The notes below the pieces were generated by a model. That model made no database searches. It was not told where the DNA came from and saw only the letters and a program-made list of their open reading frames with translations. From Pseudomonas paraeruginosa PA7 (GTDB taxonomy: Bacteria > Pseudomonadota > Gammaproteobacteria > Pseudomonadales > Pseudomonadaceae): a stretch of 64,000 bases of DNA. Both the position numbers and the translations under genes were made by a program. Below are positions 37,185 to 45,405 of the stretch, one piece after another. Location: the NCBI RefSeq assembly GCF_000017205.1, contig NC_009656.1:4716001-4780000 (forward strand), given 5' to 3'. Position 1 is the first letter of the stretch, and every line of letters begins with the position of its first letter.

Positions 37185-37197
37185 CGCCATTGCACAA
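37185..37197 (-). promoter_or_regulatory. Candidate itaconate LysR element upstream of the TRAP genes
   Basis: Minus strand TTGTGCAATGGCG matches TTTCGCAATGGCG in the divergent regulatory region (43210-43222) at 11 of 13 positions. Position, 74 bases before the dctP-like ATG, fits a regulator site. Weak on its own. Confidence 0.35.
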
Positions 37198-37224
37198 GCC
37201 CGCATTCGCGTCTGTCGAACGCGC

Positions 37225-38052
37225 TCAGCCGCCCTCCCCGGCCCGCTCCAGCAAACGCCGTGCGCGTCCCAGCACCGGCGCGTCGACCATCTCGCCATCG
37301 ACCACGAAGACTCCCGCGCCGCAGGCGCCGGCCTGCGCCACGCGACGCGCCCAGTCCAGTTCCGCGGGACTCGGCATCAATGTCTGGTGGATCGGCTCGA
37401 CCTGCCCCGGATGGATGCACAGCAGCCCGCCGAAGCCCATGTCGCGAGCGAAGCGCACGGCCTCGATCAGTCCGGCGCGGTTCTGGATCGCCGGATAGAC
37501 GCCGTCCAGCGGCGGCGCCAGGCCTGCCAGGCGTGACTGCAGGAGCAGCGCGTAGCGGGCGTGGCCGAGGATCTGCTCGGCAGCGTTGCTGCCGGTGTTG
37601 AGATCGAGGTCCAGGGCCAGGTCGAGGGCGCCGAAGGACAGCCGCTCGACCCCCTCGGCGGCGGCGATCCCGCCCAGCGCGGCGAGGCCGCGGGCGCTCT
37701 CGACGATGGGCCAGACCGGCTTGCCGCTGCCCTGCGCGGCGTGTCGTACCTGGGCGGCACTCTCCACCTTCGGCAGGAGCAAGCCGATCACCCCGGCGTG
37801 CTCGCGGCACAGCGCCAGGTCGTCGGCATGCCCGGGATGCTCCGCCGCGTTGATCCGCACCAGCACCCGGGCTTCCGGCGTATCGACGAGGAAACGCCGG
37901 AGATTGGCCCGCGCCTCGACCTTCAGTCCCTCCTCCACCGCATCCTCGAGGTCGACGATGACTCGGTCGGCGCCGCTGGCAAGGGCCTTGGGGATCCGTT
38001 CCGGGCGGGTCGCCGGGACGAACAGCGCGCTGCGCACGATCTGTCGGTTCAT
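37225..38052 (-). CDS. ccl: (S)-citramalyl-CoA lyase
   Basis: Last step of itaconate breakdown: cleaves citramalyl-CoA to acetyl-CoA and pyruvate. 275 residues of the HpcH/HpaI-CitE family. RSALFVPATRPERIPKA at the start, acidic metal site in VDLEDAV and later LLLPKVESA, GALDLALDLDLNTG, and C-terminal CIHPGQVEPI. ATG 38052 has GAGGAGG upstream. It follows the CoA-transferase gene by ~10 bases. Identification rests on CitE family membership plus cluster; PAO1 equivalent PA0883. Confidence 0.92.
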   Translation of the reverse strand: MNRQIVRSALFVPATRPERIPKALASGADRVIVDLEDAVEEGLKVEARANLRRFLVDTPEARVLVRINAAEHPGHADDLALCREHAGVIGLLLPKVESAAQVRHAAQGSGKPVWPIVESARGLAALGGIAAAEGVERLSFGALDLALDLDLNTGSNAAEQILGHARYALLLQSRLAGLAPPLDGVYPAIQNRAGLIEAVRFARDMGFGGLLCIHPGQVEPIHQTLMPSPAELDWARRVAQAGACGAGVFVVDGEMVDAPVLGRARRLLERAGEGG

Positions 38053-38062
38053 GTCCGCCTCC

Positions 38063-39265
38063 TCATACCGTTCCGGTCGCGCGCAGGCGCTGGATATCGG
38101 CGGCGGTACAGCCCAGTTCGGCAAGCAGCGTGTCGCTGTCGCCGCCCAGCGCCGGCACCGCATCCATGCGCGGAACGAAGGCGCTGCTGCTGGCCGGCGG
38201 GAACAATGCCGGCAGGCGCCCGGCCGGGCTGTCGATGGAGGTCCAGCGTTGCCGCGCCTGCAACTGCGGGTGCGCCCAGACCCCGGCCATGTCGTTGACA
38301 TGGGCATTGGCGATCTGCGCCTGTTCCAGGCGCGCCACCACCTCGGCGGCCGGCAGGCTGGCGAAGGCCTCGACGATCAGCGCGCGCAGGGCGTCACGGT
38401 TGGCCGAACGCTTGAAGTTCGCCGAGAAGCGCTCGTCGTCGGCCAGTTCCGGCTGCCGCAGGACCTTGTCGCAGAACGCCCGCCACTCGCGCTCGTTCTG
38501 CAGGCCGAGCATCACCGTACCGCCGTCGCCGGCAGGGAACGGCCCGTAGGGATAGATGGTCGCGTGCGAAGCGCCGGCGCGCGGCGGTGGCGGCGCGTCC
38601 TGGTAGGCGTAGTACATCGGGTAGCCCATCCACTCCACCAGGCTTTCCAGCATCGACACGTCGATCCGGCTGCCCTCGCCGGTGCGTTCACGCAGTAGCA
38701 GCGCCGAAAGAATGCCGCTGTAGGCGTACATGCCGGCGGCGATGTCGGCGATCGAGCAGCCGGCCTTGGCCATCTCGTTTGGCCCGGCGCCGCCGGTCAC
38801 CGAAAGGAAGCCGCCCTCGCTCTGGATCAGCAGGTCGTAGGCCTTCTTCTTCTCGTAGGGACCGCCTTCGCCGTAGCCGGAGATATCGCAGACGATCAGC
38901 CGCGGGAAGCGCTCGCGCAGCGCCTCGTAGGACAGCCCCAGGCGCGTCGCGGCGCCCGGCGCGAGGTTCTGCACCAGCACATCGGCGCCCTCCAGCAGCT
39001 TCTCCAGCAATGGCAGCGCCTCGGCCTGCTTGAGGTCGAGGCTGAGGCTCTGCTTGGAACGGTTGGTCCAGACGAAGTGCGACGACAGGCCGTTGACCCG
39101 CTCGTCGTAGCCACGGGCGAAGTCGCCGACGCCCGGGCGCTCGATCTTGATCACCCGCGCGCCGAGATCGGCCAGTTGGCGGGTGCAGAACGGCGCGGCG
39201 ATGGCGTGCTCCAGGCTGACCACGGTGATGCCGTCGAGCGGGCGCGGCTTGGGGGATTGCGTCAT
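38063..39265 (-). CDS. ict: Itaconate CoA-transferase (class III)
   Basis: Activates itaconate to itaconyl-CoA using a CoA donor such as succinyl-CoA. 400 residues of the CaiB/BaiF (class III) family: GARVIKIERPGVGDFAR, the nucleotide-like motif DLLIQSEGGFLSVTG, and the catalytic aspartate, which I place at Asp174 in SIADIAAG. In P. aeruginosa and Yersinia this gene is needed for itaconate use and survival in macrophages, where itaconate is made as an antimicrobial. PAO1 equivalent PA0882. Confidence 0.93.
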   Translation of the reverse strand: MTQSPKPRPLDGITVVSLEHAIAAPFCTRQLADLGARVIKIERPGVGDFARGYDERVNGLSSHFVWTNRSKQSLSLDLKQAEALPLLEKLLEGADVLVQNLAPGAATRLGLSYEALRERFPRLIVCDISGYGEGGPYEKKKAYDLLIQSEGGFLSVTGGAGPNEMAKAGCSIADIAAGMYAYSGILSALLLRERTGEGSRIDVSMLESLVEWMGYPMYYAYQDAPPPPRAGASHATIYPYGPFPAGDGGTVMLGLQNEREWRAFCDKVLRQPELADDERFSANFKRSANRDALRALIVEAFASLPAAEVVARLEQAQIANAHVNDMAGVWAHPQLQARQRWTSIDSPAGRLPALFPPASSSAFVPRMDAVPALGGDSDTLLAELGCTAADIQRLRATGTV

Positions 39266-39320
39266 GGTTCGGGCTCCCTGCCCTCGCCCGACGGGGGCGA
39301 GGTGCGGCTGGTTCGGTTGA

Positions 39321-40673
39321 TCAGATCAGTGCCGTCACGGACGGCGCCTGGCGCAGGCCCCAGGCCCGCTGGATGAGGGTTTCCGCCTCGGCGTCGGTGG
39401 CCGCGCCGGAGAACGCCAGCAGGCGGCGGAACTTTTCGGCCAGTTCGTCGCGGCTGAGGGTGTTGCCGGGATCGCCCTTGGGTTCGTCGATGGCGGCGGT
39501 GTGGCGACGCCCCTCGCGATCCAGTACTTCGACCCGCCCGAGCCAGCGCCGTGGATAGGCGGCATCGACCTCCGGGTCCAGGCGCATCTCGACCCGCGCG
39601 CGGAACGCAGCGACCCGCGGGTCGTTCAGCGCGTGCAGGTGGAACTCGCCGAGCCCGGCCTTGCCGTACACCGCGATCAGGCCCAGCACCGTGCCCATGG
39701 AAAACTTCGCCTGGTGCACGGTCTGCGGCTCGAGCACCCGTCCCAGCACGTCGATGGCGCCCTGGTGGACCCGCGCGGTGACCGCGGCGATCTGCGCATG
39801 ATCGAATCCTTCGCGCTGCATAAGCGCCAGCAGGGCGTCGGCCGCGGGGTGGGTATGGCGGCACGAAGCGTGGAACTTGAACGAGGTTTCCAGCAGCGCC
39901 CAGCGGCTGCCGAGGCGATCCACCAGGCGCTCGGGGTCGGCGTCGCTGGACATCCCGGCGGCCATGCCCTGCTCGCCTTCGAGGATGTGCCGTGCGCCGC
40001 TCAGGCCGTCGGCGCTGAGGTAGGCGGCGAGCAGGCCGTCGGCGGCCGCCTTGGCGGTATGCAGCTGCTTGGAGTCGGCGGCGTCGCGGAGGAACTCCCA
40101 GAGCCCGGCGGCCTGGGTCCCGGCGCTGCCGAGGAGGTTGACGAAGCGCTCGCGGTCGAAATCCATCAGCTTGCCGACCGCCACCGCGGCGGCGAGGGTG
40201 CCCACCGTGGCCGTGGTATGGAACACCCGGTAGTGCGAACGACCGAGGAATTCGCCGATGCGGATGCCGGCCTCGTAGCCGGCCACCGCCGCGAGGAGCA
40301 GCTCGGCGCCGCTGCGGCCGAGGTCCTGGGCCGCGGCCAGGGCGGCGGGGAACACCACCGCGGCCGGGTGCAGCACCGAGCTGTTGTGCAGGTCGTCCTG
40401 CTCCACCACATGGGACGCCGCGCCGTTCACCAGGGCGGCGAAGTACGGCGAACTGCGCCGCCGGCTGGTGAGGATCTGCGCGCTGCCGTCGGCCGGGCCC
40501 ATGCGTTCGGCGTAGCGCTCGAACAGCGGGATCGGGTGCTGGCCCTTGCCGGCCAGGGCCGAGCCGAGCCAATCGAGGAACAATTCCTCGATACGCGCCA
40601 GCACCGCCGGCGGCAGGTCCTGGTAGCGCAGGCCGGCGAGAAAGCCGGCGAGCTGCTGGGTGTAGTCGGTCAT
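39321..40673 (-). CDS. MmgE/PrpD family protein of the itaconate cluster
   Basis: 450 residues of the MmgE/PrpD family: LFLDWLGSALAGKGQ, QDDLHNSSVLHPAAVVFPAALAAA, FHTTATVGTLAAAVAVGKLM, and KFHASCRHTHPAADAL. Known members are 2-methylcitrate dehydratase and cis-aconitate decarboxylase, the enzyme that makes itaconate in macrophages. The reaction here is unknown; it could dehydrate or isomerise a C5 intermediate related to itaconate. Lies between the CoA-transferase and glyoxalase-like genes. PAO1 equivalent PA0881. Confidence 0.85.
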   Translation of the reverse strand: MTDYTQQLAGFLAGLRYQDLPPAVLARIEELFLDWLGSALAGKGQHPIPLFERYAERMGPADGSAQILTSRRRSSPYFAALVNGAASHVVEQDDLHNSSVLHPAAVVFPAALAAAQDLGRSGAELLLAAVAGYEAGIRIGEFLGRSHYRVFHTTATVGTLAAAVAVGKLMDFDRERFVNLLGSAGTQAAGLWEFLRDAADSKQLHTAKAAADGLLAAYLSADGLSGARHILEGEQGMAAGMSSDADPERLVDRLGSRWALLETSFKFHASCRHTHPAADALLALMQREGFDHAQIAAVTARVHQGAIDVLGRVLEPQTVHQAKFSMGTVLGLIAVYGKAGLGEFHLHALNDPRVAAFRARVEMRLDPEVDAAYPRRWLGRVEVLDREGRRHTAAIDEPKGDPGNTLSRDELAEKFRRLLAFSGAATDAEAETLIQRAWGLRQAPSVTALI

Positions 40674-40711
40674 GACCAACGCTCTCTTGTAGTTGTCCCG
40701 AGGCACGCGGC

Positions 40712-41092
40712 CTACAGCGGGTTGCTCAGTTCGATCAGGTTCAGGTCGGGATCGCGCAGGTACAGCGAGAGGATCGGCCCGCCGGCGCCGGTGCGTTGCA
40801 CCGGACCCTCGAGGATTTCCACGGCCTGCTGGCGCAGTTGCTCGGCCACCGCCCCAAGTGGCGTGGCGACGATGAAACAGAGGTCGGCGGACCCCGGCGT
40901 GGGTCGCTCGGCCTTGGGTTCGAATTCGCCCCCGGCCTGGTGCAGGTTGATCTTTTGCGCACCGAAGGCGAGGGCCTTGCGGCCGGCGCCGAAGGTGACG
41001 GCGCGCATGCCGAGCACGCGGGTGTAGAAATCGATGCTGGCGTCGACGTCGCGAACGGTGAGCACCAGATGGTCGAGGCGGTCGATCTGCAT
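40712..41092 (-). CDS. Glyoxalase/VOC family protein
   Basis: 126 residues with the paired beta-alpha-beta-beta-beta units of the vicinal oxygen chelate fold. Possible metal ligands are His8 (LDHLVLTV), His51 (KINLHQAG) and the C-terminal Glu in NLIELSNP. It sits in the itaconate operon, and members of the fold include epimerases such as methylmalonyl-CoA epimerase. An epimerase or lyase acting on a C5-CoA ester is therefore plausible but unproven; the older name ring-cleaving dioxygenase is not supported by context. PAO1 equivalent PA0880. Confidence 0.82.
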   Translation of the reverse strand: MQIDRLDHLVLTVRDVDASIDFYTRVLGMRAVTFGAGRKALAFGAQKINLHQAGGEFEPKAERPTPGSADLCFIVATPLGAVAEQLRQQAVEILEGPVQRTGAGGPILSLYLRDPDLNLIELSNPL

Positions 41093-41106
41093 GGGCGGCT
41101 CCCGCT

Positions 41107-42267
41107 TCAGAACGAGCGCGGCAGTTCGAGCAGGTGCTCGGCCACGTAGGACAGGATCAGGTTGGTGGAGATCGGCGCCACCTGGTACAGGCGGGTCTCG
41201 CGGAACTTGCGCTCGACGTCGTATTCGCAGGCGAAGCCGAAGCCGCCGTGGGTCTGCAGGCAGGCGTTGGCCGCCTCCCAGGAAGCCTTCGCCGCCAGGT
41301 ACTTGGCCATGTTCGCGCTGGCCCCGGCGTTGAGTCCGGCGTCGTACTCCCGGCAGGCGCGCCAGCGCATCAGGTCGGCGGCCTCCACCTCGATGTGCGC
41401 CTCGGCGATGGGGAACTGCACGCCCTGGTTCTGCCCGATCGGCCGGCCGAAAACCACGCGGTCGCGGGCATAGTGGCTGGCCTTGTCGATGAACCAGCGA
41501 CCGTCGCCGATGCATTCGGCGGCGATCAGCGTGCGCTCGGCATTGAGGCCGTCGAGGATGTAGCGGAAGCCCTTGCCTTCCTCGCCGATCAGGCTATCGA
41601 CGGGAATCTCCAGGTTGTCGAAGAACAGCTCGTTGGTCTCATGGTTGACCATGTTGGCGATCGGCTGCACGGTGAGGCCCTTGCCGATGGCCTCGCGCAG
41701 GTCGACGAGGAAGATCGACATGCCTTCGGACTTGCGCTTCACCTCGGCCAGCGGCGTGGTGCGCGCCAGCAGGATCATCAGGTCGGAGTGCTGGATCCGC
41801 GAGATCCACACCTTCTGCCCGTTGATCACGTAGCGGTCGCCCTTGCGCACGGCGGTGGTCTTGATCTTGGTGGTGTCGGTACCGGTGGTCGGCTCGGTCA
41901 CCCCCATCGACTGCAGGCGCAGCTCGCCGCTGGCCAGCTTCGGCAGGTAGAAGCGCTTCTGCGCCTCGCTGCCGTTACGCAGCAACGTGAACATGTTGTA
42001 CATCTGCCCGTGCACGGTGCCGGAGTTGCCGCCGCAGCGGTTGACCTCCTCCAGGATCACCGAGGCCTCGGCCAGGCCCAGGCCGGAACCGCCGTACTCC
42101 TCCGGGATCATTGCCGAGAGCCAGCCGGCGTCGGTCAGGGCCTTGACGAAGGCCTCGGGAAAACCGCGCTGCTCATCGATGCGGCGCCAGTAGGCGGCGT
42201 CGAATTCGGCGCAGAGGGCACGCACGCCCTCGCGGATCGCGTTCAGCTCTTCGCTGTTCGGATTCAT
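41107..42267 (-). CDS. Acyl-CoA dehydrogenase of the itaconate cluster
   Basis: 386 residues, FAD-dependent acyl-CoA dehydrogenase fold. Motifs LQSMGVTEPTTGTDTTKI, YVINGQKVWISRI, and RKFRETRLYQVAPISTNLIL at the end; the catalytic base in this subfamily would lie late in the chain. In this operon it may oxidise methylsuccinyl-CoA to an unsaturated C5-CoA that enters itaconate breakdown; that is inference from neighbours. GAGGAG precedes ATG 42267. PAO1 equivalent PA0879. Confidence 0.88.
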   Translation of the reverse strand: MNPNSEELNAIREGVRALCAEFDAAYWRRIDEQRGFPEAFVKALTDAGWLSAMIPEEYGGSGLGLAEASVILEEVNRCGGNSGTVHGQMYNMFTLLRNGSEAQKRFYLPKLASGELRLQSMGVTEPTTGTDTTKIKTTAVRKGDRYVINGQKVWISRIQHSDLMILLARTTPLAEVKRKSEGMSIFLVDLREAIGKGLTVQPIANMVNHETNELFFDNLEIPVDSLIGEEGKGFRYILDGLNAERTLIAAECIGDGRWFIDKASHYARDRVVFGRPIGQNQGVQFPIAEAHIEVEAADLMRWRACREYDAGLNAGASANMAKYLAAKASWEAANACLQTHGGFGFACEYDVERKFRETRLYQVAPISTNLILSYVAEHLLELPRSF

Positions 42268-42311
42268 CGGTGACTCCTCGATTCTTGTCGTTGGACGGGC
42301 GCTGGGCCCTT

Positions 42312-43139
42312 TCAGTCGAATTCCACGTCGCCGCGCTGGGCCAGGCCGGCGCCATTGCCGACCCAGACCTCGGCCTTGCCGGCGCCGAGCAGGCGGCCGC
42401 CGACCTCGAACGGATCCGGACAGATCAGCGGGCGCAGGCCGCGATAGGCGAAACGTCGCAGGCACGCCTGCGGATTGGCCCGGCAGAACGCGCGCAGGGC
42501 CAGGGTGGCGATCAGCGGACCGTGCACCACCAGGCCCGGATAGCCTTCGGCCTCGGTGACATAGGGCCAGTCGTAGTGGATGCGGTGGCCGTTGAAAGTC
42601 ACCGCCGAGTAGCGGAACAGCAACACCGGATCGGGCTCCAGCGCCTCGCGCCAGTCGCCCGCGGGCAGCGCCTCGGTGCCGCCGAGCTTGGGCGGGGTCG
42701 GTTCGCGGTAGACGATGTCGTGTTCTTCGCTCAGCGCCAGTTGGCCGTCCTGGCGGTAGTCGTGGCGCAGGGTGACGAACAGCAGGGCGCCGCTGCGACC
42801 GTGCTTCTCCTCGACCCGCAGGATGGTCGAGGTGCGGCTGGCCTCGCCGCCGACCCGCAGCGGCTGGTGGAACTCCAGGCGTCCGCCGGCCCACATGCGG
42901 TTGCGATCGTCCGCCGGCGGCAGGAAACCGCCGCGCGCCGGGTGGCCGTCGACGCCGAGGCCGGCGGCCTCCACCGGGTCCTGGAAGAACGCCCAGTGCC
43001 AGAGCGGCGGCAGCGCCTCGCCATGGGCCGGGGTCGGCTCGCCGAAGGTGGCGGCGATGCGCTTGACCAGGTTGCGGCTCAGTTGATCGTGGGTTTCTTC
43101 CTGGCGACCGATCCAGGGGGCGAAAGCGGACTCACTCAT
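42312..43139 (-). CDS. ich: Itaconyl-CoA hydratase
   Basis: Hydrates itaconyl-CoA to (S)-citramalyl-CoA, the second step of itaconate degradation. 275 residues with a double hot-dog fold. The N-terminal half is degenerate and the C-terminal half is MaoC-like, with RYSAVTFNGHRIHYDWPYV (catalytic His/Asp hydratase motif) and GLVVHGPLIATL. First gene of the minus-strand operon, divergent from the LysR gene across 115 bases. PAO1 equivalent PA0878. Confidence 0.92.
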   Translation of the reverse strand: MSESAFAPWIGRQEETHDQLSRNLVKRIAATFGEPTPAHGEALPPLWHWAFFQDPVEAAGLGVDGHPARGGFLPPADDRNRMWAGGRLEFHQPLRVGGEASRTSTILRVEEKHGRSGALLFVTLRHDYRQDGQLALSEEHDIVYREPTPPKLGGTEALPAGDWREALEPDPVLLFRYSAVTFNGHRIHYDWPYVTEAEGYPGLVVHGPLIATLALRAFCRANPQACLRRFAYRGLRPLICPDPFEVGGRLLGAGKAEVWVGNGAGLAQRGDVEFD

Positions 43140-43203
43140 GCGTGGCTTCCCATGACCTAGGGGTGATGGGAGGAGAATGATAGGATGCTAGCGTTTTGAG
43201 AAT

Positions 43204-43222
43204 TTGCAATTTCGCAATGGCG
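43204..43222. promoter_or_regulatory. Candidate LysR-type operator between ich and its regulator
   Basis: TTGC-N6-GCAA (43204-43217) is a dyad containing the T-N11-A spacing of LysR boxes. It lies ~65 bases from ich and ~40 from the divergent LysR start. The overlapping GCAATGGCG recurs upstream of the TRAP genes. Confidence 0.45.
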
Positions 43223-43254
43223 CGTTCGGCTTTGCCGAACGCCATGGAGTGCCC

Positions 43255-44151
43255 ATGCATTTCGATCTCGCCGACCTGCGCCTGTTCATCCATATCGCCG
43301 AGTCGCCCAGCCTGACCCAGGGCGCGCGCCGCGCCCACCTTTCCCCGGCCGCCGCCAGCGCGCGGATCAAGGCGCTGGAAGGCCAGCTCGGCAGCCGCCT
43401 GCTGTACCGCGACAGCCGCGGCGTCGAACTGACCCCGGCGGGCCAGCGTCTGCTACAGCACGCGCGGCTGATCATGCGCCAGGTGGAATACCTGAAGAGC
43501 GAGTTCACCGAGTACGGCAGCGACGCCGCCGGGCATATCCGCATCTTTGCCAATACCACCGCGGTCACCGAATTCCTCCCGGAAATCCTCGCCGGCTTCC
43601 TCGCCGCCCGCCCCGGGGTCAGCGTCGACCTGCAGGAACGCCTCAGCCGCGACATCGTCCGCGGCGTGCTGGACGGCTCCACCGACCTCGGCATCATCGC
43701 CGGGCCGGTGGCGGCCAGTGGCCTGCAGGTCCTGCATTTCAGCACCGACCGCCTGGTGATGGCGGTGCCCCAGGGCCATCCGCTGGCCGGACAGGCCAGG
43801 GTACGCCTGCGCGACACCCTGCAGTTCCAGCATATCGGCCTGCCCGAGGGCACCACCTTGCACGCCTTCCTGTACGAACGGGTGGAGCAGATGGGCGAGC
43901 AGCTGTCGTTGCGCATCCAGGTCTCCAGCTTCGAGGCGATCTGCCGGATGATCGAAGGCGGCGTCGGCATCGGCGTGATCCCGCAGTCCGCCGCGCGCCG
44001 CCACAGCCGGACGATGAAGCTGGCGACCATCGAGCTCGACGAACCCTGGGCGATCCGCGAACGCAGCCTGCTGGTGCGGGACCTGGAGGCATTGCCGAGC
44101 TGCGTGCGGGCGTTGATCGAGGAGTTGCAGAGGGTCGGAGACAGCCTGTAG
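43255..44151 (+). CDS. LysR-type regulator of the itaconate cluster
   Basis: 298 residues from ATG 43255 (MHFDLADLRLFIHIAES), with GGAG five bases upstream. The TTG-started longer frame is less likely. N-terminal winged HTH with AAASARIKALEGQLGSRL, then a periplasmic-binding-like effector domain. Divergent from ich, the standard LysR layout. The orthologue PA0877 (called RipR or ItcR in different studies) responds to itaconate or a pathway CoA ester. Confidence 0.9.
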   Translation: MHFDLADLRLFIHIAESPSLTQGARRAHLSPAAASARIKALEGQLGSRLLYRDSRGVELTPAGQRLLQHARLIMRQVEYLKSEFTEYGSDAAGHIRIFANTTAVTEFLPEILAGFLAARPGVSVDLQERLSRDIVRGVLDGSTDLGIIAGPVAASGLQVLHFSTDRLVMAVPQGHPLAGQARVRLRDTLQFQHIGLPEGTTLHAFLYERVEQMGEQLSLRIQVSSFEAICRMIEGGVGIGVIPQSAARRHSRTMKLATIELDEPWAIRERSLLVRDLEALPSCVRALIEELQRVGDSL

Positions 44152-44165
44152 GGCTCCGGAGAATC

Positions 44166-44194
44166 GGCGGATAACCGCCAGGCGGTTATTCGCC
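44166..44194. repeat. Pseudomonas GGCGGATAAC-type palindromic repeat
   Basis: Arms GGCGGATAACCGCC and GGCGGTTATTCGCC separated by one A form a hairpin with a single mismatch. The same unit occurs at 59713-59741. It lies between two converging LysR genes and may act as a transcript end. Confidence 0.75.
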
Positions 44195-44241
44195 CTGCGA
44201 CTCCCGACAAGCCAGGGTGCGATCGTCGCGAAGGACGCAGC

Positions 44242-45186
44242 TCAGTTCGCCAACCCACCGCTCTTCGCCAGGCTGCGTTCGTCCGCGGCGAGCATCGCCG
44301 GCATGTGCTCGCGGAGGAACTCGACCCAGGTGCGGATCTTCGCGTCCAGATACTGACGCGACGGGTACAGCGCGTAGACGTTGAGATGGAACAGGCTATA
44401 GCGCGGCAACACCCGCACCAGGCTGCCGTCCTTCAGGCCGTTGACCGCCGCGTACACCGGCAGCGCGCCGATACCCATGCCGGAGACCACCGCCTCGGTC
44501 ATGGCGTCGGCGGTGTTGACCTGGAAATGCGTCTGGTTGATGCAGGCCAGTTCCTGGCCGTCGGGACCGTCGAACAGCCAGCGGTCCAGCGACATCACCG
44601 AGTTCACCAGGCGCAGGCAACGGTGCGCGGACAGCTCCGCCGGCAACCTGGGGAAGCCATGCGCGGCAATGTAGCCCGGCGAGGCGCAGAGGATGCTGTA
44701 GGTCTGGCCGATGCACTTGGAGACGAAACCGGAGTCCGGCAGTTCGGGGGCTATCACCACGGAAATGTCGTAGCCCTCGTCGAGAATGTCGGTGATCCGG
44801 TTGGCCAGGGTCAGGTCGAAGCCGACCTCCGGGTAGGTCTCGCAATATTGCGAGATGGCCTTGATCAGGTAGTGCTGGCCGATGCCGGTCATCGCGTGGA
44901 CCTTCAGCGTGCCCGACGGCCGCGCATGGGCATCGCCCGCCTCGGCCTCGGCCTCCTCGATGTAGGCGAGTATCTGCTGGGCGCGCATCAGGTAGCGCTG
45001 CCCGGCTTCGGTCAGCGCTATGCGCCGGGTGGTGCGGTGCAGCAGGCGGGTCCGCAGGTGAGCCTCCAGCTTGGCCACCGCACGGGAGACATAGGCGGTC
45101 GTCAGGTCCAGGCGCTGGGCGGCGGCAGTGAAACTGCCGGTCTCCGCGACGCTGACGAACGCGCGCATATTGAACAGGATATCCAT
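44242..45186 (-). CDS. LysR-type transcriptional regulator
   Basis: 314 residues. HTH with FVSVAETGSFTAAAQRLDLTTAYVSRAVAKLEAHL, then an effector domain (AMTGIGQHYLIKAISQYCETYPEVGF). I use ATG 45186, five bases after GAGGG; a GTG one codon earlier is open. Divergent from a FUSC membrane protein, which it probably controls, as AaeR does aaeAB in E. coli. Effector unknown. PAO1 equivalent PA0876. Confidence 0.88.
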   Translation of the reverse strand: MDILFNMRAFVSVAETGSFTAAAQRLDLTTAYVSRAVAKLEAHLRTRLLHRTTRRIALTEAGQRYLMRAQQILAYIEEAEAEAGDAHARPSGTLKVHAMTGIGQHYLIKAISQYCETYPEVGFDLTLANRITDILDEGYDISVVIAPELPDSGFVSKCIGQTYSILCASPGYIAAHGFPRLPAELSAHRCLRLVNSVMSLDRWLFDGPDGQELACINQTHFQVNTADAMTEAVVSGMGIGALPVYAAVNGLKDGSLVRVLPRYSLFHLNVYALYPSRQYLDAKIRTWVEFLREHMPAMLAADERSLAKSGGLAN

Positions 45187-45405
45187 CACGGCCCTCTAGG
45201 CTCTGACGCTTATGGCGCGTCTCTTTTCCACGCAACCCGGAGGACACCCCAAGGCGGCGCAGATTCTGTCACGAGTCAACCCACCTATTATTGCCTTTTG
45301 TGACAAAAATTTTTCACCTATCCGCGCTCTTATCCGCAAGCGCGGGCGCTCCTAGAATTCCCAACCGTTTCGGCCTCCCCTCGCCGTCGTTCAGGATTCG
45401 CAGCA

